From NCBI GenBank assembly GCA_040904825.1, contig JBBDSU010000030.1:62001-126000 (forward strand): 64,000 bases of DNA, written 5' to 3'. Positions within the stretch are counted from its first letter, which is position 1. The number at the start of each line of letters is the position of its first letter. The stretch is from JBBDSU01 sp040904825 (GTDB lineage Bacteria > Actinomycetota > Nitriliruptoria > Nitriliruptorales > Nitriliruptoraceae). Shown here piece after piece: positions 34,880-42,856 of the stretch. The notes below the pieces were generated by a model, which saw only the letters and a list, made by a program, of their open reading frames with translations, ran no database searches and had not been told where the DNA came from. Made by a program: the position numbers and the translations under genes.

Positions 34880-35317
34880 TCAGTCAGTCATCCAGGACGG
34901 CTTGCCGCCCTTGGTCGCCCAGAAGATGTCAGAGATCTCGTCGATCTTGGCCAGCAGGTCTTCACCGGCTGCCGTGTCCATCGTCTTCTTGGCGTCCCCG
35001 GCCGCTTTGATCGCCAGCCAGAACTTCTCATGGAGATCCGGGTACTGCTCGACGTGCTCCGGCTTGAAATAGTCGGTCCACAGCACCGAGAGGTGGTGCT
35101 TGACAAGCTCGGCGCGTTCTTCCTTGATGAAGACGCAGCGTTGACGGAAGGTCTCGTCGTCGGAGTCGTGGTACTTCTTGGCAACCTCAAGCACCGACTC
35201 CGCCTCGATGCGCGCCTGTGCTGGGTTATACACCCCACACATCAGATCGCAGTGCGCGTCGACGCGCGTGACGTCCCGTAGTGGGTTCAGCGTGCGCAAC
35301 AGGGTGGGCATCCGCAT
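34880..35317 (-). CDS. sodN: nickel superoxide dismutase precursor
   Basis: The 145-residue product matches Ni-SOD of Streptomyces type: a 21-residue propeptide, then the nickel hook HCDLMCGVY (residues 22-30), PAQARIEAESV, KEERAELVKHHLSVLW and TDYFKPEH, with a C-terminal helix. After removal of the propeptide the new N-terminal His with the two Cys binds nickel and converts superoxide to oxygen and peroxide. The usual Pro between the Cys residues (HCDLPCGVY) is Met here (codon 35240-35242). It is divergent from its maturation peptidase. Confidence 0.94.
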   Translation of the reverse strand: MRMPTLLRTLNPLRDVTRVDAHCDLMCGVYNPAQARIEAESVLEVAKKYHDSDDETFRQRCVFIKEERAELVKHHLSVLWTDYFKPEHVEQYPDLHEKFWLAIKAAGDAKKTMDTAAGEDLLAKIDEISDIFWATKGGKPSWMTD

Positions 35318-35394
35318 TCGGGTCTCCTCGGATCGGCGTACGTTCCTCTCCCAGGGTAGTGCTCGAAAACGCGAACGGAACAGGAGACTGCCAA

Positions 35395-35850
35395 GTGGTC
35401 CATCCCGGGCAAGGCTGGGGCCGCCTGCGATGGCTGGTTGCCGCCGCCATAGCAGTCGCGCTGGCCGTGCACGGGCTGCGGTGGTCAGTCGTCGAGATCA
35501 ACGGCACATCGATGATGCCGCTGTTTCGTCCCGGTGACCGTCTCGTAACAGTGCCCGCCATCCGGCGCCTGCTGGTCCCTGGCGCCATCGTGATCGTCGA
35601 GAACCCTCACACAGCCGGGCATCTGGTGGTCAAGCGGCTCGTTCGCATCACGGGCGACCGCGCAGTCGTCGTCGGTGATGCAGCCGATCACTCCACCGAC
35701 AGCCGAACCTGGGGACCCATCGCCACATCGGCCATCCGTCGGGTCGCCCTGTGCCGATGGCCATATATACGCAGCCTCCTCATCGGTGCGGCCACCGACG
35801 TACCGCTTGCCGATCACGCATGGGAAGCGATCAGGACTCGTCGCCGGTGA
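35395..35850 (+). CDS. sodX: nickel-SOD maturation peptidase SodX (S26-type)
   Basis: GTG 35395 is preceded by AGGAG at 35382-35386, giving 151 residues; the upstream frame to 35281 overlaps sodN and lacks a ribosome-binding site. The protein has one N-terminal membrane helix (LVAAAIAVALAVHGL), then the signal-peptidase catalytic Ser in INGTSMMPLF (Ser39) and the Lys in HLVVKRLVRI (Lys80). SodX removes the SodN propeptide to expose the nickel-binding His. The intergenic gap to sodN is 77 bases and should hold both promoters. It overlaps the convergent CCA enzyme gene by 20 bases. Confidence 0.9.
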   Translation: MVHPGQGWGRLRWLVAAAIAVALAVHGLRWSVVEINGTSMMPLFRPGDRLVTVPAIRRLLVPGAIVIVENPHTAGHLVVKRLVRITGDRAVVVGDAADHSTDSRTWGPIATSAIRRVALCRWPYIRSLLIGAATDVPLADHAWEAIRTRRR

Positions 35851-37318
35851 CCGACCGGCGGGCCCACCACTCGTCGAGCGCCTTGAGCGCGTCGTCCTCC
35901 GACATCTCGCCGTGGTCGAGCCTCACGTCGAGGAGGAATTGCCAGGCGTCACCAACGATCGGTCCGGGTTCGACGCCGAGGTGGCGCATGATGCGATTGC
36001 CGTCGATGGCCGGGCGGATGGCGTCGAGTTCTTCCTGCTGACGCAAGTGGGCGACACGTTCTTCTAGTTCGTCAACACGCCGCTGAATCGCCGACGCGCG
36101 ACGCGTATTGCCCGTGGTCACGTCCGCTCGCGTCAATGCATTGAGACGCTCCAACAAATCGCCCGCGTCATTCACATAGCGCCGTACGGCCGCGTCGGTC
36201 CAGCCCTGCTTGTAGGTGTGGAACCGCAGATGCATGCGCACCAATTCACTCACGGCACGGATAGTGACTTTGTCGAACCGCAGCTCGCGCAGTCGATGAC
36301 GGGTCATGCGGGCGCCGACGACATCGTGGTGATGGAACGTGACGGTCCCATCCCGATGGATCTGGCGCGTATCGGGCTTGCCGATGTCATGCAGCAGTGC
36401 GGCCAATCTCAGCATCACATCGGGACCATCCGTCTCGAGCGCGATGGCATTGTCGACGACCGCCAGCGTGTGCTGGTAGACGTCCTTGTGCCGGTGAGCC
36501 GGGTCTGTGCATTCCCGGAGTTGGATCAGTTCAGGAAGCACCCATCTGGCCAGGCCTGTGTCGACGAGAAGCTCGAGGCCGCGCCGCGGGTGCGGCGCCG
36601 CGATGGTCTTGAGAAGCTCGTCTCTGATGCGCTCGGCCGAGATCGTGGCCAGCTGATCCGACATGGCGATGGCGGCTGCCTCGACGGCCGGGTCCACATC
36701 AGCGTCAAGCACCGCAGCAAAGCGAGCGAGCCTGACCATGCGCAGCGGATCATCGTCAAATGACAACCGGGGATCGACCGGCGTGCGAAGCACGCGCTCA
36801 CGCAGATCACCCAGGCCCCCGAACGGATCCACGAAGTGGTAGTCCGGCACCCGGACCGCCATCGCATTGACCGTCAAGTCGCGACGCGCGAGATCCTGTT
36901 CGATGCGGTCGCCGTAGGTCACTTCGGGGTGACGCGAGCCCGCCTCGTACCGGTCCGACCGGTAGGTCGTGATCTCGATGGTGCGCGGGTCGCCGCGACC
37001 GTCGTCGCGCTGGCATGACACCGTTCCATAGGCTGCTCCAGTCAGCCACACCGCTGTCGCCCAGCCACTGACGATCTTTTCGGTGTCCTCGGGGTGGGCA
37101 GAGGTTGCAAAGTCGAGGTCGATCTGGTCAAGGACACCCGCATCGGCGGCGAGCAGCGTGTCACGTACGGTTCCACCCACCAGATGGAGTTCGTGCCCGG
37201 CTCGCGCGAACAATTCCCCCAGTTGCTGCGCTTCTGGGTACACGTCGACGAGCCGCCCGAGTTGGGCGGCCTGGTCGCTGGTCAGCGCTTCCATCGGTAA
37301 GGACGCCTCGGTCGGCAA
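35831..37318 (-). CDS. CCA tRNA nucleotidyltransferase with HD domain
   Basis: The 495-residue enzyme has the nucleotidyltransferase motif LVGGTVRDTLL and the acidic DQIDLDFATSA near 66-76, the RRDLTVNAMAV block, the RMVRLARFAA block, and a C-terminal HD phosphohydrolase domain (AALLHDIGKPDTR). It adds or repairs the CCA end of tRNAs. The actinobacterial form next to the NUDIX and DUF6049 genes corresponds to Rv3907c (annotated pcnA) in Mycobacterium. Confidence 0.93.
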   Translation of the reverse strand: MPTEASLPMEALTSDQAAQLGRLVDVYPEAQQLGELFARAGHELHLVGGTVRDTLLAADAGVLDQIDLDFATSAHPEDTEKIVSGWATAVWLTGAAYGTVSCQRDDGRGDPRTIEITTYRSDRYEAGSRHPEVTYGDRIEQDLARRDLTVNAMAVRVPDYHFVDPFGGLGDLRERVLRTPVDPRLSFDDDPLRMVRLARFAAVLDADVDPAVEAAAIAMSDQLATISAERIRDELLKTIAAPHPRRGLELLVDTGLARWVLPELIQLRECTDPAHRHKDVYQHTLAVVDNAIALETDGPDVMLRLAALLHDIGKPDTRQIHRDGTVTFHHHDVVGARMTRHRLRELRFDKVTIRAVSELVRMHLRFHTYKQGWTDAAVRRYVNDAGDLLERLNALTRADVTTGNTRRASAIQRRVDELEERVAHLRQQEELDAIRPAIDGNRIMRHLGVEPGPIVGDAWQFLLDVRLDHGEMSEDDALKALDEWWARRSVTGDES

Positions 37319-37339
37319 GCGGGAGGTCAGGCTACTTCC

Positions 37340-37369
37340 GTCAGACAGTGTGGCGGTGCCACATCTGAC
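37340..37369. promoter_or_regulatory. interrupted inverted repeat between divergent genes
   Basis: GTCAGA (37340-37345) pairs with TCTGAC (37364-37369), and inside TGTGGC (37349-37354) pairs with GCCACA (37358-37363) around GGT, with a three-base bulge on one side. It sits 22 bases from the CCA-enzyme start and 35 bases from the PH-domain gene start. It could be an operator or an RNA hairpin in either leader. Confidence 0.35.
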
Positions 37370-37403
37370 ACCGGCACCCTGATGTGGTCATGGAGACATC
37401 AAC

Positions 37404-38000
37404 GTGGCAGACCTTTCAAGCGATCCACCCCCTCCTGATGCCGAACCTGTGAGCACTCAGACTGACAGCATCGACGCGGACGCCACCGGCCTCGACAGCC
37501 CGTTGGATCTTGACGAACGGGAGCGCACGCTCGATCGCGGTGTGGTGACCCTCTGGCGCCTCCAAGCCGCTGCCGGCTGGGCCGTCGCAGGACTGGTGAC
37601 AGCGACGATCGGCGCGATGCTGGCAACGTCGGCTCGCTGGCTGCCTGCGGTCGTCATGGCAGCTGTCGCGGCCACTGTCATCGTCATCGTGCCCCCTTGG
37701 CGCTTTCGTCGGTGGCGCTGGCGTGTCACCAACCAAGCCCTTGAACTGCGTTACGGCATCGTCGTCCACCGGCATATCGCTGTGCCCTATTTCCGCATCC
37801 AACAGATTGACGTCACGCGGCGGCCCCTGGAACGACTGGCAGGTCTGTCCGCACTCGAAGTCACCACAGCATCAGCCTCCGGCACCGTACGGCTGCCGGG
37901 CCTTGACGAGCGACTCGCTCCGGCACTTCGCACCACGTTGATCGAACGTGCCCGCGCGGCAACAGCAGCGTTTGACGGTGACGGTCGCGATGCCGTCTGA
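37404..38000 (+). CDS. membrane bPH2-domain protein, YdbS-like
   Basis: A 198-residue protein: polar acidic N-terminus of about 45 residues, two adjacent hydrophobic helices at about 53-96 (WAVAGLVTATIGAML and VVMAAVAATVIVIVPPW), then a bacterial PH-like domain with WRVTNQALELRYGIVVHRH, YFRIQQIDVTRRPLERLAGL and a beta-strand EVTTASASG. This is the YdbS layout. YdbS and YdbT act together at the membrane; in Bacillus they affect antimicrobial peptide resistance. The next gene overlaps it by 11 bases. Confidence 0.8.
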   Translation: MADLSSDPPPPDAEPVSTQTDSIDADATGLDSPLDLDERERTLDRGVVTLWRLQAAAGWAVAGLVTATIGAMLATSARWLPAVVMAAVAATVIVIVPPWRFRRWRWRVTNQALELRYGIVVHRHIAVPYFRIQQIDVTRRPLERLAGLSALEVTTASASGTVRLPGLDERLAPALRTTLIERARAATAAFDGDGRDAV

Positions 38001-39774
38001 CGATGTCCCGCCTCCGTCACCGTCGTCGTTTGCCGACCCTCGGCGGCTCCACCCTGCATCGATTGCGCTGGGCATCCCCCTCACCCAACTGATCCAAGCA
38101 CTGATCTTCCCGGCGGCGGCCGCCGTCACCACCGGCGGCCGCATCACCTTGTGGCTGCTTCTGGGTGTCGCGGCAGCAGGGCTCGTTGTGCGCACCCTTG
38201 CATGGCAGCGCTTCCGGTATTCGTTCGATGGGCGTGTCATCCGGGTCTCCAGCGGTGTGATCAGCCGCAACCACCGGAGTGTGGATATTGGACGCATCCA
38301 GCAAGTGGAGCTGGACCGCTCACTCGCCCACAGGATGGTCGGTGTCACCACCGTGCGCATCGAAACCGCTGGGAGCAACAGCGGTCCCGAGATCGAGCTT
38401 CGTGTGCTCACCCACATGCAAGCGCTCGCGCTGCGGGCGGCGGTCAGAACAAGCCAACGCCTGACGGCCGGATCAAACGGCGCAACCGGAGCGACCGGAG
38501 CGACCGGAGCGACCGGAGCGACCGACCCCGGCGCGAAGCTGCCGACCCTGCTCACCGTGCCGCTGAGGCATATCGCGCTTGCCGCCGTCACCGGACGGCA
38601 ACTGTTCGTCCTTCCGGCGATTCTCGGCGCCAGCCTCCAGCTCCTCGGCGGTCAAGTCGGCGCGTTTTTCGCCTGGACCATCGAGCGGATCGAATCGGCG
38701 GTAGGCGACAGTGGAGTCATCGGTAGTGGCGAGGTGACGGTCGGCCTGGCGCTGGCCGTGGCCGCCACAGGTCTGCTCGCCGCGGCCATTGTCACCGCGG
38801 CTGCTGTCGGCATCGTGCGCGACGGAGGCTTCACCGTGCAACGAGACGGCGACGACCTCGTGGTCCAGCGGGGACTGCTCAGTACACGGAGCTCGTCCAT
38901 TCCCCTTGGCCGAGTCCAGTTGGTGCATGTCGCCCGCAATCCGCTCAGGCGGCTCTTACGGGTCGCCAGTGTGCGCATCCACTCGGCGGGGGGAGCCGGA
39001 GGCGCAGATGGCCGCATCGTGGTTCCACTCATGACGAATGCTCGGGTGCCGTCCTTCGTGGGGAGTGTGCTCGACGTTGATCAGCTGCCGCCTCTCGCTG
39101 GACACCCACGACAGGCCCGCCGTCGTGCGGTGTTCAGGTGGATACGCCGGCTCGTACCGCTGGCGATCATCGTCGGGTTCATCACACACGTGCGCCAACG
39201 CTTCGAGATTCCCAGGCCGTCCGACCTGCAACCTGCATCATTGATCGGCTGGTTGGGCGACTTGGGGACCGGGTATGCGGCTTCGTCACTGCCTGCGGTG
39301 GCAATCGCAGTGGGCGTCGCACTCCTGGCAACGATCATCCTTGGGTTGTCTGAATACAGGCTCTTGGCCCATGGTGTCGGCTCAGAGGTGCTTGCCAGCC
39401 GCAACGGAACCATCGGCTCACTCACCGTGTTCGCACCTACCCGCAGGATCCAGGCCGCGACGCTGCGCTCCAGTTGGTTTCAGCGCCGCCTGCATCTGGC
39501 GACGGTAATCGCCCACATCGCAGGACCTGGGGGCGACATCCACGTGACCAATGCCGCAGACTGCGTGGCCATGAGGCGACATTCGCACCTGGTGGACGAC
39601 GCCAGCGGATCACACCTCAAGCATGACCGTGACCGGACCGTCGTTGACCAGCCCAACCTGCATGTGGGTCCTGAACCGTCCGGTCGCGACCTCCACACCG
39701 GCCTGGCGAAGGGCCACGACGAGGCGCTCGATGAGCGGTTCAGCGATCTCCGGCGGCGCGGCGTCGACGAATGA
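37990..39774 (+). CDS. multi-bPH2 membrane protein, YdbT-like
   Basis: About 594 residues from ATG 37990. Three repeats of helix pair plus bPH2 domain are visible: RYSFDGRVIRVSSGVIS with RIQQVELDRSLAHRMVG; FTVQRDGDDLVVQRGLL with RVQLVHVARNPLRRL; and YRLLAHGVGSEVLASRNG with RRIQAATLRSSWFQRRL. This is the YdbT plan. A Gly-Ala-Thr repeat lies near residues 164-178. The last 55 residues read antisense to dtd and do not look like a PH protein. The 3' end overlaps dtd by 165 bases, so the natural stop may have been lost. Confidence 0.78.
   Translation: MPSDDVPPPSPSSFADPRRLHPASIALGIPLTQLIQALIFPAAAAVTTGGRITLWLLLGVAAAGLVVRTLAWQRFRYSFDGRVIRVSSGVISRNHRSVDIGRIQQVELDRSLAHRMVGVTTVRIETAGSNSGPEIELRVLTHMQALALRAAVRTSQRLTAGSNGATGATGATGATGATDPGAKLPTLLTVPLRHIALAAVTGRQLFVLPAILGASLQLLGGQVGAFFAWTIERIESAVGDSGVIGSGEVTVGLALAVAATGLLAAAIVTAAAVGIVRDGGFTVQRDGDDLVVQRGLLSTRSSSIPLGRVQLVHVARNPLRRLLRVASVRIHSAGGAGGADGRIVVPLMTNARVPSFVGSVLDVDQLPPLAGHPRQARRRAVFRWIRRLVPLAIIVGFITHVRQRFEIPRPSDLQPASLIGWLGDLGTGYAASSLPAVAIAVGVALLATIILGLSEYRLLAHGVGSEVLASRNGTIGSLTVFAPTRRIQAATLRSSWFQRRLHLATVIAHIAGPGGDIHVTNAADCVAMRRHSHLVDDASGSHLKHDRDRTVVDQPNLHVGPEPSGRDLHTGLAKGHDEALDERFSDLRRRGVDE
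38482..38526 (+). repeat. 9-base tandem repeat, five units
   Basis: GCAACCGGA, then GCGACCGGA three times, then GCGACCGAC, inside the YdbT-like gene. It encodes a run of Gly-Ala-Thr in the linker after the first PH-like domain. Nine-base units keep the frame, so copy number can vary without frameshift. Confidence 0.9.
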
Positions 39775-40065
39775 TGGCCGGCGCCCCTTGGTCGTGTCGG
39801 CATAGAGCGTGAACTGGCTGACCACCAGCATGGCGCCTCCCGAATCGCGGCATGACAGGTTCATTCCTCCAGCCTCGTCGGGAAACACTCGCAGATTGAC
39901 GAGCTTGTCCGCCAAGCGGTCCGCCTGAGCGACCGTGTCCTCGTGGGTGACACCCACCAAAACGGCCATTCCTACGCCGATCCGACCGGTCTCCACGGCC
40001 GGTTCATCCCGATCGAGCGCAGAGGTGACCCACGCCTGGCTGACCCGTTGAACCAAGGCCCTCAC
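39610..40065 (-). CDS. dtd: D-aminoacyl-tRNA deacylase
   Basis: The 151-residue enzyme is complete: MRALVQRVSQAWV at the start, LVGVTHEDT, LVNLRVFPDE, the SQFTLYADTTKGRRPSF active-site block, and the C-terminal VNDGPVTVMLEV with the NxGP motif. It hydrolyses D-amino acids mistakenly attached to tRNA, and Gly from tRNA-Ala. Its 3' third is covered on the other strand by the end of the YdbT-like frame. Confidence 0.95.
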   Translation of the reverse strand: MRALVQRVSQAWVTSALDRDEPAVETGRIGVGMAVLVGVTHEDTVAQADRLADKLVNLRVFPDEAGGMNLSCRDSGGAMLVVSQFTLYADTTKGRRPSFVDAAPPEIAEPLIERLVVALRQAGVEVATGRFRTHMQVGLVNDGPVTVMLEV

Positions 40066-40127
40066 GACCGCGTTCTCATGGCCAGTTCACCCTTCGTTGC
40101 AACGGAGGCGGTCGCTACCCTCGGGTC

Positions 40128-40691
40128 ATGTCGACCTACCCAACCCTCAGTGCGACGTCCGCTGGTGGTGTCGTGTGCGATGACCGTCCCGATGGTCGCC
40201 GTTGGGTCCTTCTTATTGCCCGCCGTAATGCGGCCGGCCAGATCCAGTGGACCCTACCCAAGGGTGGCATTGAAGAAGGGGAGAGCAACGAACAGGCAGC
40301 ACTCCGGGAAGTCCGTGAAGAAACGGGACATGGTGCGGTGATTGTCACCCTGCTCGAAACCATCGACTACTGGTTCGTGTGGCGGCCCGACCGGGTCCGA
40401 TACCACAAGTTCGTCCACTACTACTTCATGTGGTGGGACGGCCAGGAGCCTGGAGACCGCGACGACGAAGCGGAACACATCGAGTGGGTGCCCGCTGACA
40501 TCGCACTGCTCCGGTTGGCTCATCGCAACGAGCGCCGGCTGGTCACTCGAGCCCAGCAATTGACGCCAGCGATCCCCCAGCCGTTTACACCGCTGACCTC
40601 TGGCCCCACCCGGCAGCCCCGGTCACGTGCTCGTGAGAATTCGGCCGGCAGCATCAGCGTCGCGTCCGCCGAGACGCGGATCGACCGTTGA
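40128..40691 (+). CDS. NUDIX hydrolase (MutT4-like)
   Basis: A 187-residue protein with a full Nudix box GGIEEGESNEQAALREVREETG at about 46-68 in pieces GGIEEGES and REVREETG. Typical beta-strands precede it (GGVVCDDRPDGRRWVLLIAR). It hydrolyses a nucleoside diphosphate linked to another group; the substrate is unknown. At this chromosomal position it corresponds to mutT4 of Mycobacterium. The stop overlaps the TTG start of the DUF6049 gene. Confidence 0.88.
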   Translation: MSTYPTLSATSAGGVVCDDRPDGRRWVLLIARRNAAGQIQWTLPKGGIEEGESNEQAALREVREETGHGAVIVTLLETIDYWFVWRPDRVRYHKFVHYYFMWWDGQEPGDRDDEAEHIEWVPADIALLRLAHRNERRLVTRAQQLTPAIPQPFTPLTSGPTRQPRSRARENSAGSISVASAETRIDR

Positions 40692-42856
40692 GTCGACGTT
40701 CGGCCACAGGCAACGTTGGTGTCGTCGCCGGACTCGTCGTCACCATCGCCATGATGATGACCGCGATGCCCGTGTTGCCGGCATCCGCTGATGACCACTT
40801 CGCCGTCGATCTTGAGATCACCGCCTTCACCGGCGTGCTGGGCCCCGGCAGCGTTCCCGTCGTCGATCTCGCCGAGGCCAACGGGACCCTTCGACAGGCT
40901 CCGTCCGACCTTGAGATCCGAGCGCTGATCGCCAACCTTCACTCCCAGCCGATCGACCAGTTGCGACTCGTCGTCGAGATTCATCCGGCCGCAACTTCCC
41001 GGGCAGGCCTTCACCGAACACTCGCCACCGGACCGTCGACAGCTGCCATGCGAATCCTCGACGAGCCGGTGCGCCAAGGCGGCGTCGTGGCAACCAACGA
41101 CATCGCCGGCGTCAGGGTGCGACTGCCGAGCGCCGGTGTTCCCTGGGCCCCTGAGGGTGGAGTCCACCCCGTCCGCATTGCCGTGGTGCGCGGGACCGAG
41201 GTGCTCAACGAGGTCACGACCGCCGTCGTCTGGCTGCCCGAGCCTCCGATGGCACCCGTCCGAATGACGACCGTGTGGCCACTCGATAGTGCTCCAGCCC
41301 GGCAACTTGGAGGCGTGTACGACGTAGCCAGCGATGTCGACCTGCGCCCAGGCGGGCGGCTCGACCGTTTGCTCACCGCCATCGAGCGATCGTCTGATCC
41401 ACCGATCGCCCTAGCCCCAGCAGCCCACCTGCTCGACGAGCTACGCGACCGCGCCAACGGCTTCATACGCATCGATCACCTCGATCAATCGACGCAACAG
41501 CTCGTGACGATCGAACCCGAAGACGCCTCGGCCCGGCTGGCGAACGATGTCCTCCAGCGGATCCGTTCGATCGCGCGCACACTGCCGTCGGGACCGTTGA
41601 CGGGCATCTATGCCCGAGCCGACCTCGACGCCTTGACCGCGTCCGGGGTCGGATCACGTCTCCAGGACATGGCCACATCCGCGGCAACCGATGGCACAGC
41701 CCGGCTGGCGGATGCCTTGGAGGTCGAACCCGATGCCACCACCTTCCTTGCCACCGACCCGCTGACTCCCGCCGCACTCGACCTGCTGCCAGTCGAACAG
41801 GTGCTGCTCCCCCACAACGCTGCGGTCCGGGCTAGCGATGACCGCTTTGACACGGTCCGGCCGGTGGCCACGCCATCGGGACGCACCATGCGGGCTGTCG
41901 TTGCTGACCCGTATCTGTCGACCACCGCGATCACGGATGACGATCACGGCACCGTGATCACGGTCCAGAAATTCCTGACGAGTTCTGCGATGATGTACTT
42001 CCAGGCAGCCGGTACCGCCAATCGCGTCGTGCTGGTGATGCCGCCGCCCTCGTGGGAGCCGACGACGGCGACAGCGACGCGACTGCTCGAAGGGATCAAT
42101 GAAGCGACCTGGATCACCGCAGTCACCCCAGACCAACTGGTCGCCGAGGGCAGGCGCTCCGCCCGGGCCATCGAATTGTCGCCGACTCGACCCGGACCGG
42201 GCCTGTCGCCATCGTTCATCTCCGACCTTGAAGCTGCGCGCCAGGCCCTCGACATCGCGCGTGCGATCACACCCGAAGGGATGGCGTTGATCGGCGGCCA
42301 CACCACTGACGAGCTCGAAGACGGTCTGCTCAAGGCGACGTCACGCTGGTTGGTGGCGGGCCGGACGACCCAAGCGGAAGCACTCATTGATGACGTTCGC
42401 AGCGTCGCCGAGGCGGCGATCGGCACCATCGAAGTCAGTTCGTCGCGCGTCACGCTCACTTCGGACACCGGCATGATTCCGGTGGCATTGCACCGTACGA
42501 GCGGGGACGCCATCGCCGTCACGGTCGAAGTCATCTCCCCCGGCAGATTGACATGGCCGGATGGCCGCCGATCACCTGCGATCGTGCTGGCCAACGACGA
42601 GCATCAGTCCGTGTCGTTCGCGACGCGAGCACTGTCCACCGGTACCTTCCCCGTGACAGTCAGGATTTTGGACCCTTCGGGGCGCCACGAGCTTCAAACG
42701 GCGACCCTGCCAGTGCGATCGACGGCGATCTCAAGGCCCGCACTCATCGTCACCGGCGGATTGGTCGCCTTGCTGATCGGTTTTGGGGCCTGGCGCCAAG
42801 GCACTAGCAAGCCCCGGCTCCCGAAGCCGGCTGGAGACACTCATGACCGACGGTGA
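40688..42856 (+). CDS. DUF6049 secreted/membrane protein
   Basis: A 722-residue protein with an N-terminal signal peptide (VVAGLVVTIAMMMTAMPVLPASA) and a C-terminal membrane helix (ALIVTGGLVALLIGFGAW) followed by a short basic tail, so most of the chain is outside the membrane. The start is TTG 40688, overlapping the NUDIX stop (TTGA). Position and architecture match Rv3909 of Mycobacterium and the DUF6049 family. The function is unknown; it travels with the MviN/kinase, sigma and cell-wall genes, suggesting a cell-envelope role. It overlaps the kinase gene by 14 bases. Confidence 0.82.
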   Translation: MSRRSATGNVGVVAGLVVTIAMMMTAMPVLPASADDHFAVDLEITAFTGVLGPGSVPVVDLAEANGTLRQAPSDLEIRALIANLHSQPIDQLRLVVEIHPAATSRAGLHRTLATGPSTAAMRILDEPVRQGGVVATNDIAGVRVRLPSAGVPWAPEGGVHPVRIAVVRGTEVLNEVTTAVVWLPEPPMAPVRMTTVWPLDSAPARQLGGVYDVASDVDLRPGGRLDRLLTAIERSSDPPIALAPAAHLLDELRDRANGFIRIDHLDQSTQQLVTIEPEDASARLANDVLQRIRSIARTLPSGPLTGIYARADLDALTASGVGSRLQDMATSAATDGTARLADALEVEPDATTFLATDPLTPAALDLLPVEQVLLPHNAAVRASDDRFDTVRPVATPSGRTMRAVVADPYLSTTAITDDDHGTVITVQKFLTSSAMMYFQAAGTANRVVLVMPPPSWEPTTATATRLLEGINEATWITAVTPDQLVAEGRRSARAIELSPTRPGPGLSPSFISDLEAARQALDIARAITPEGMALIGGHTTDELEDGLLKATSRWLVAGRTTQAEALIDDVRSVAEAAIGTIEVSSSRVTLTSDTGMIPVALHRTSGDAIAVTVEVISPGRLTWPDGRRSPAIVLANDEHQSVSFATRALSTGTFPVTVRILDPSGRHELQTATLPVRSTAISRPALIVTGGLVALLIGFGAWRQGTSKPRLPKPAGDTHDRR

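Noticed and set aside
38482..38526. CRISPR-like repeat
   Set aside because: Nine-base units directly joined, no spacers, and located inside a coding sequence.
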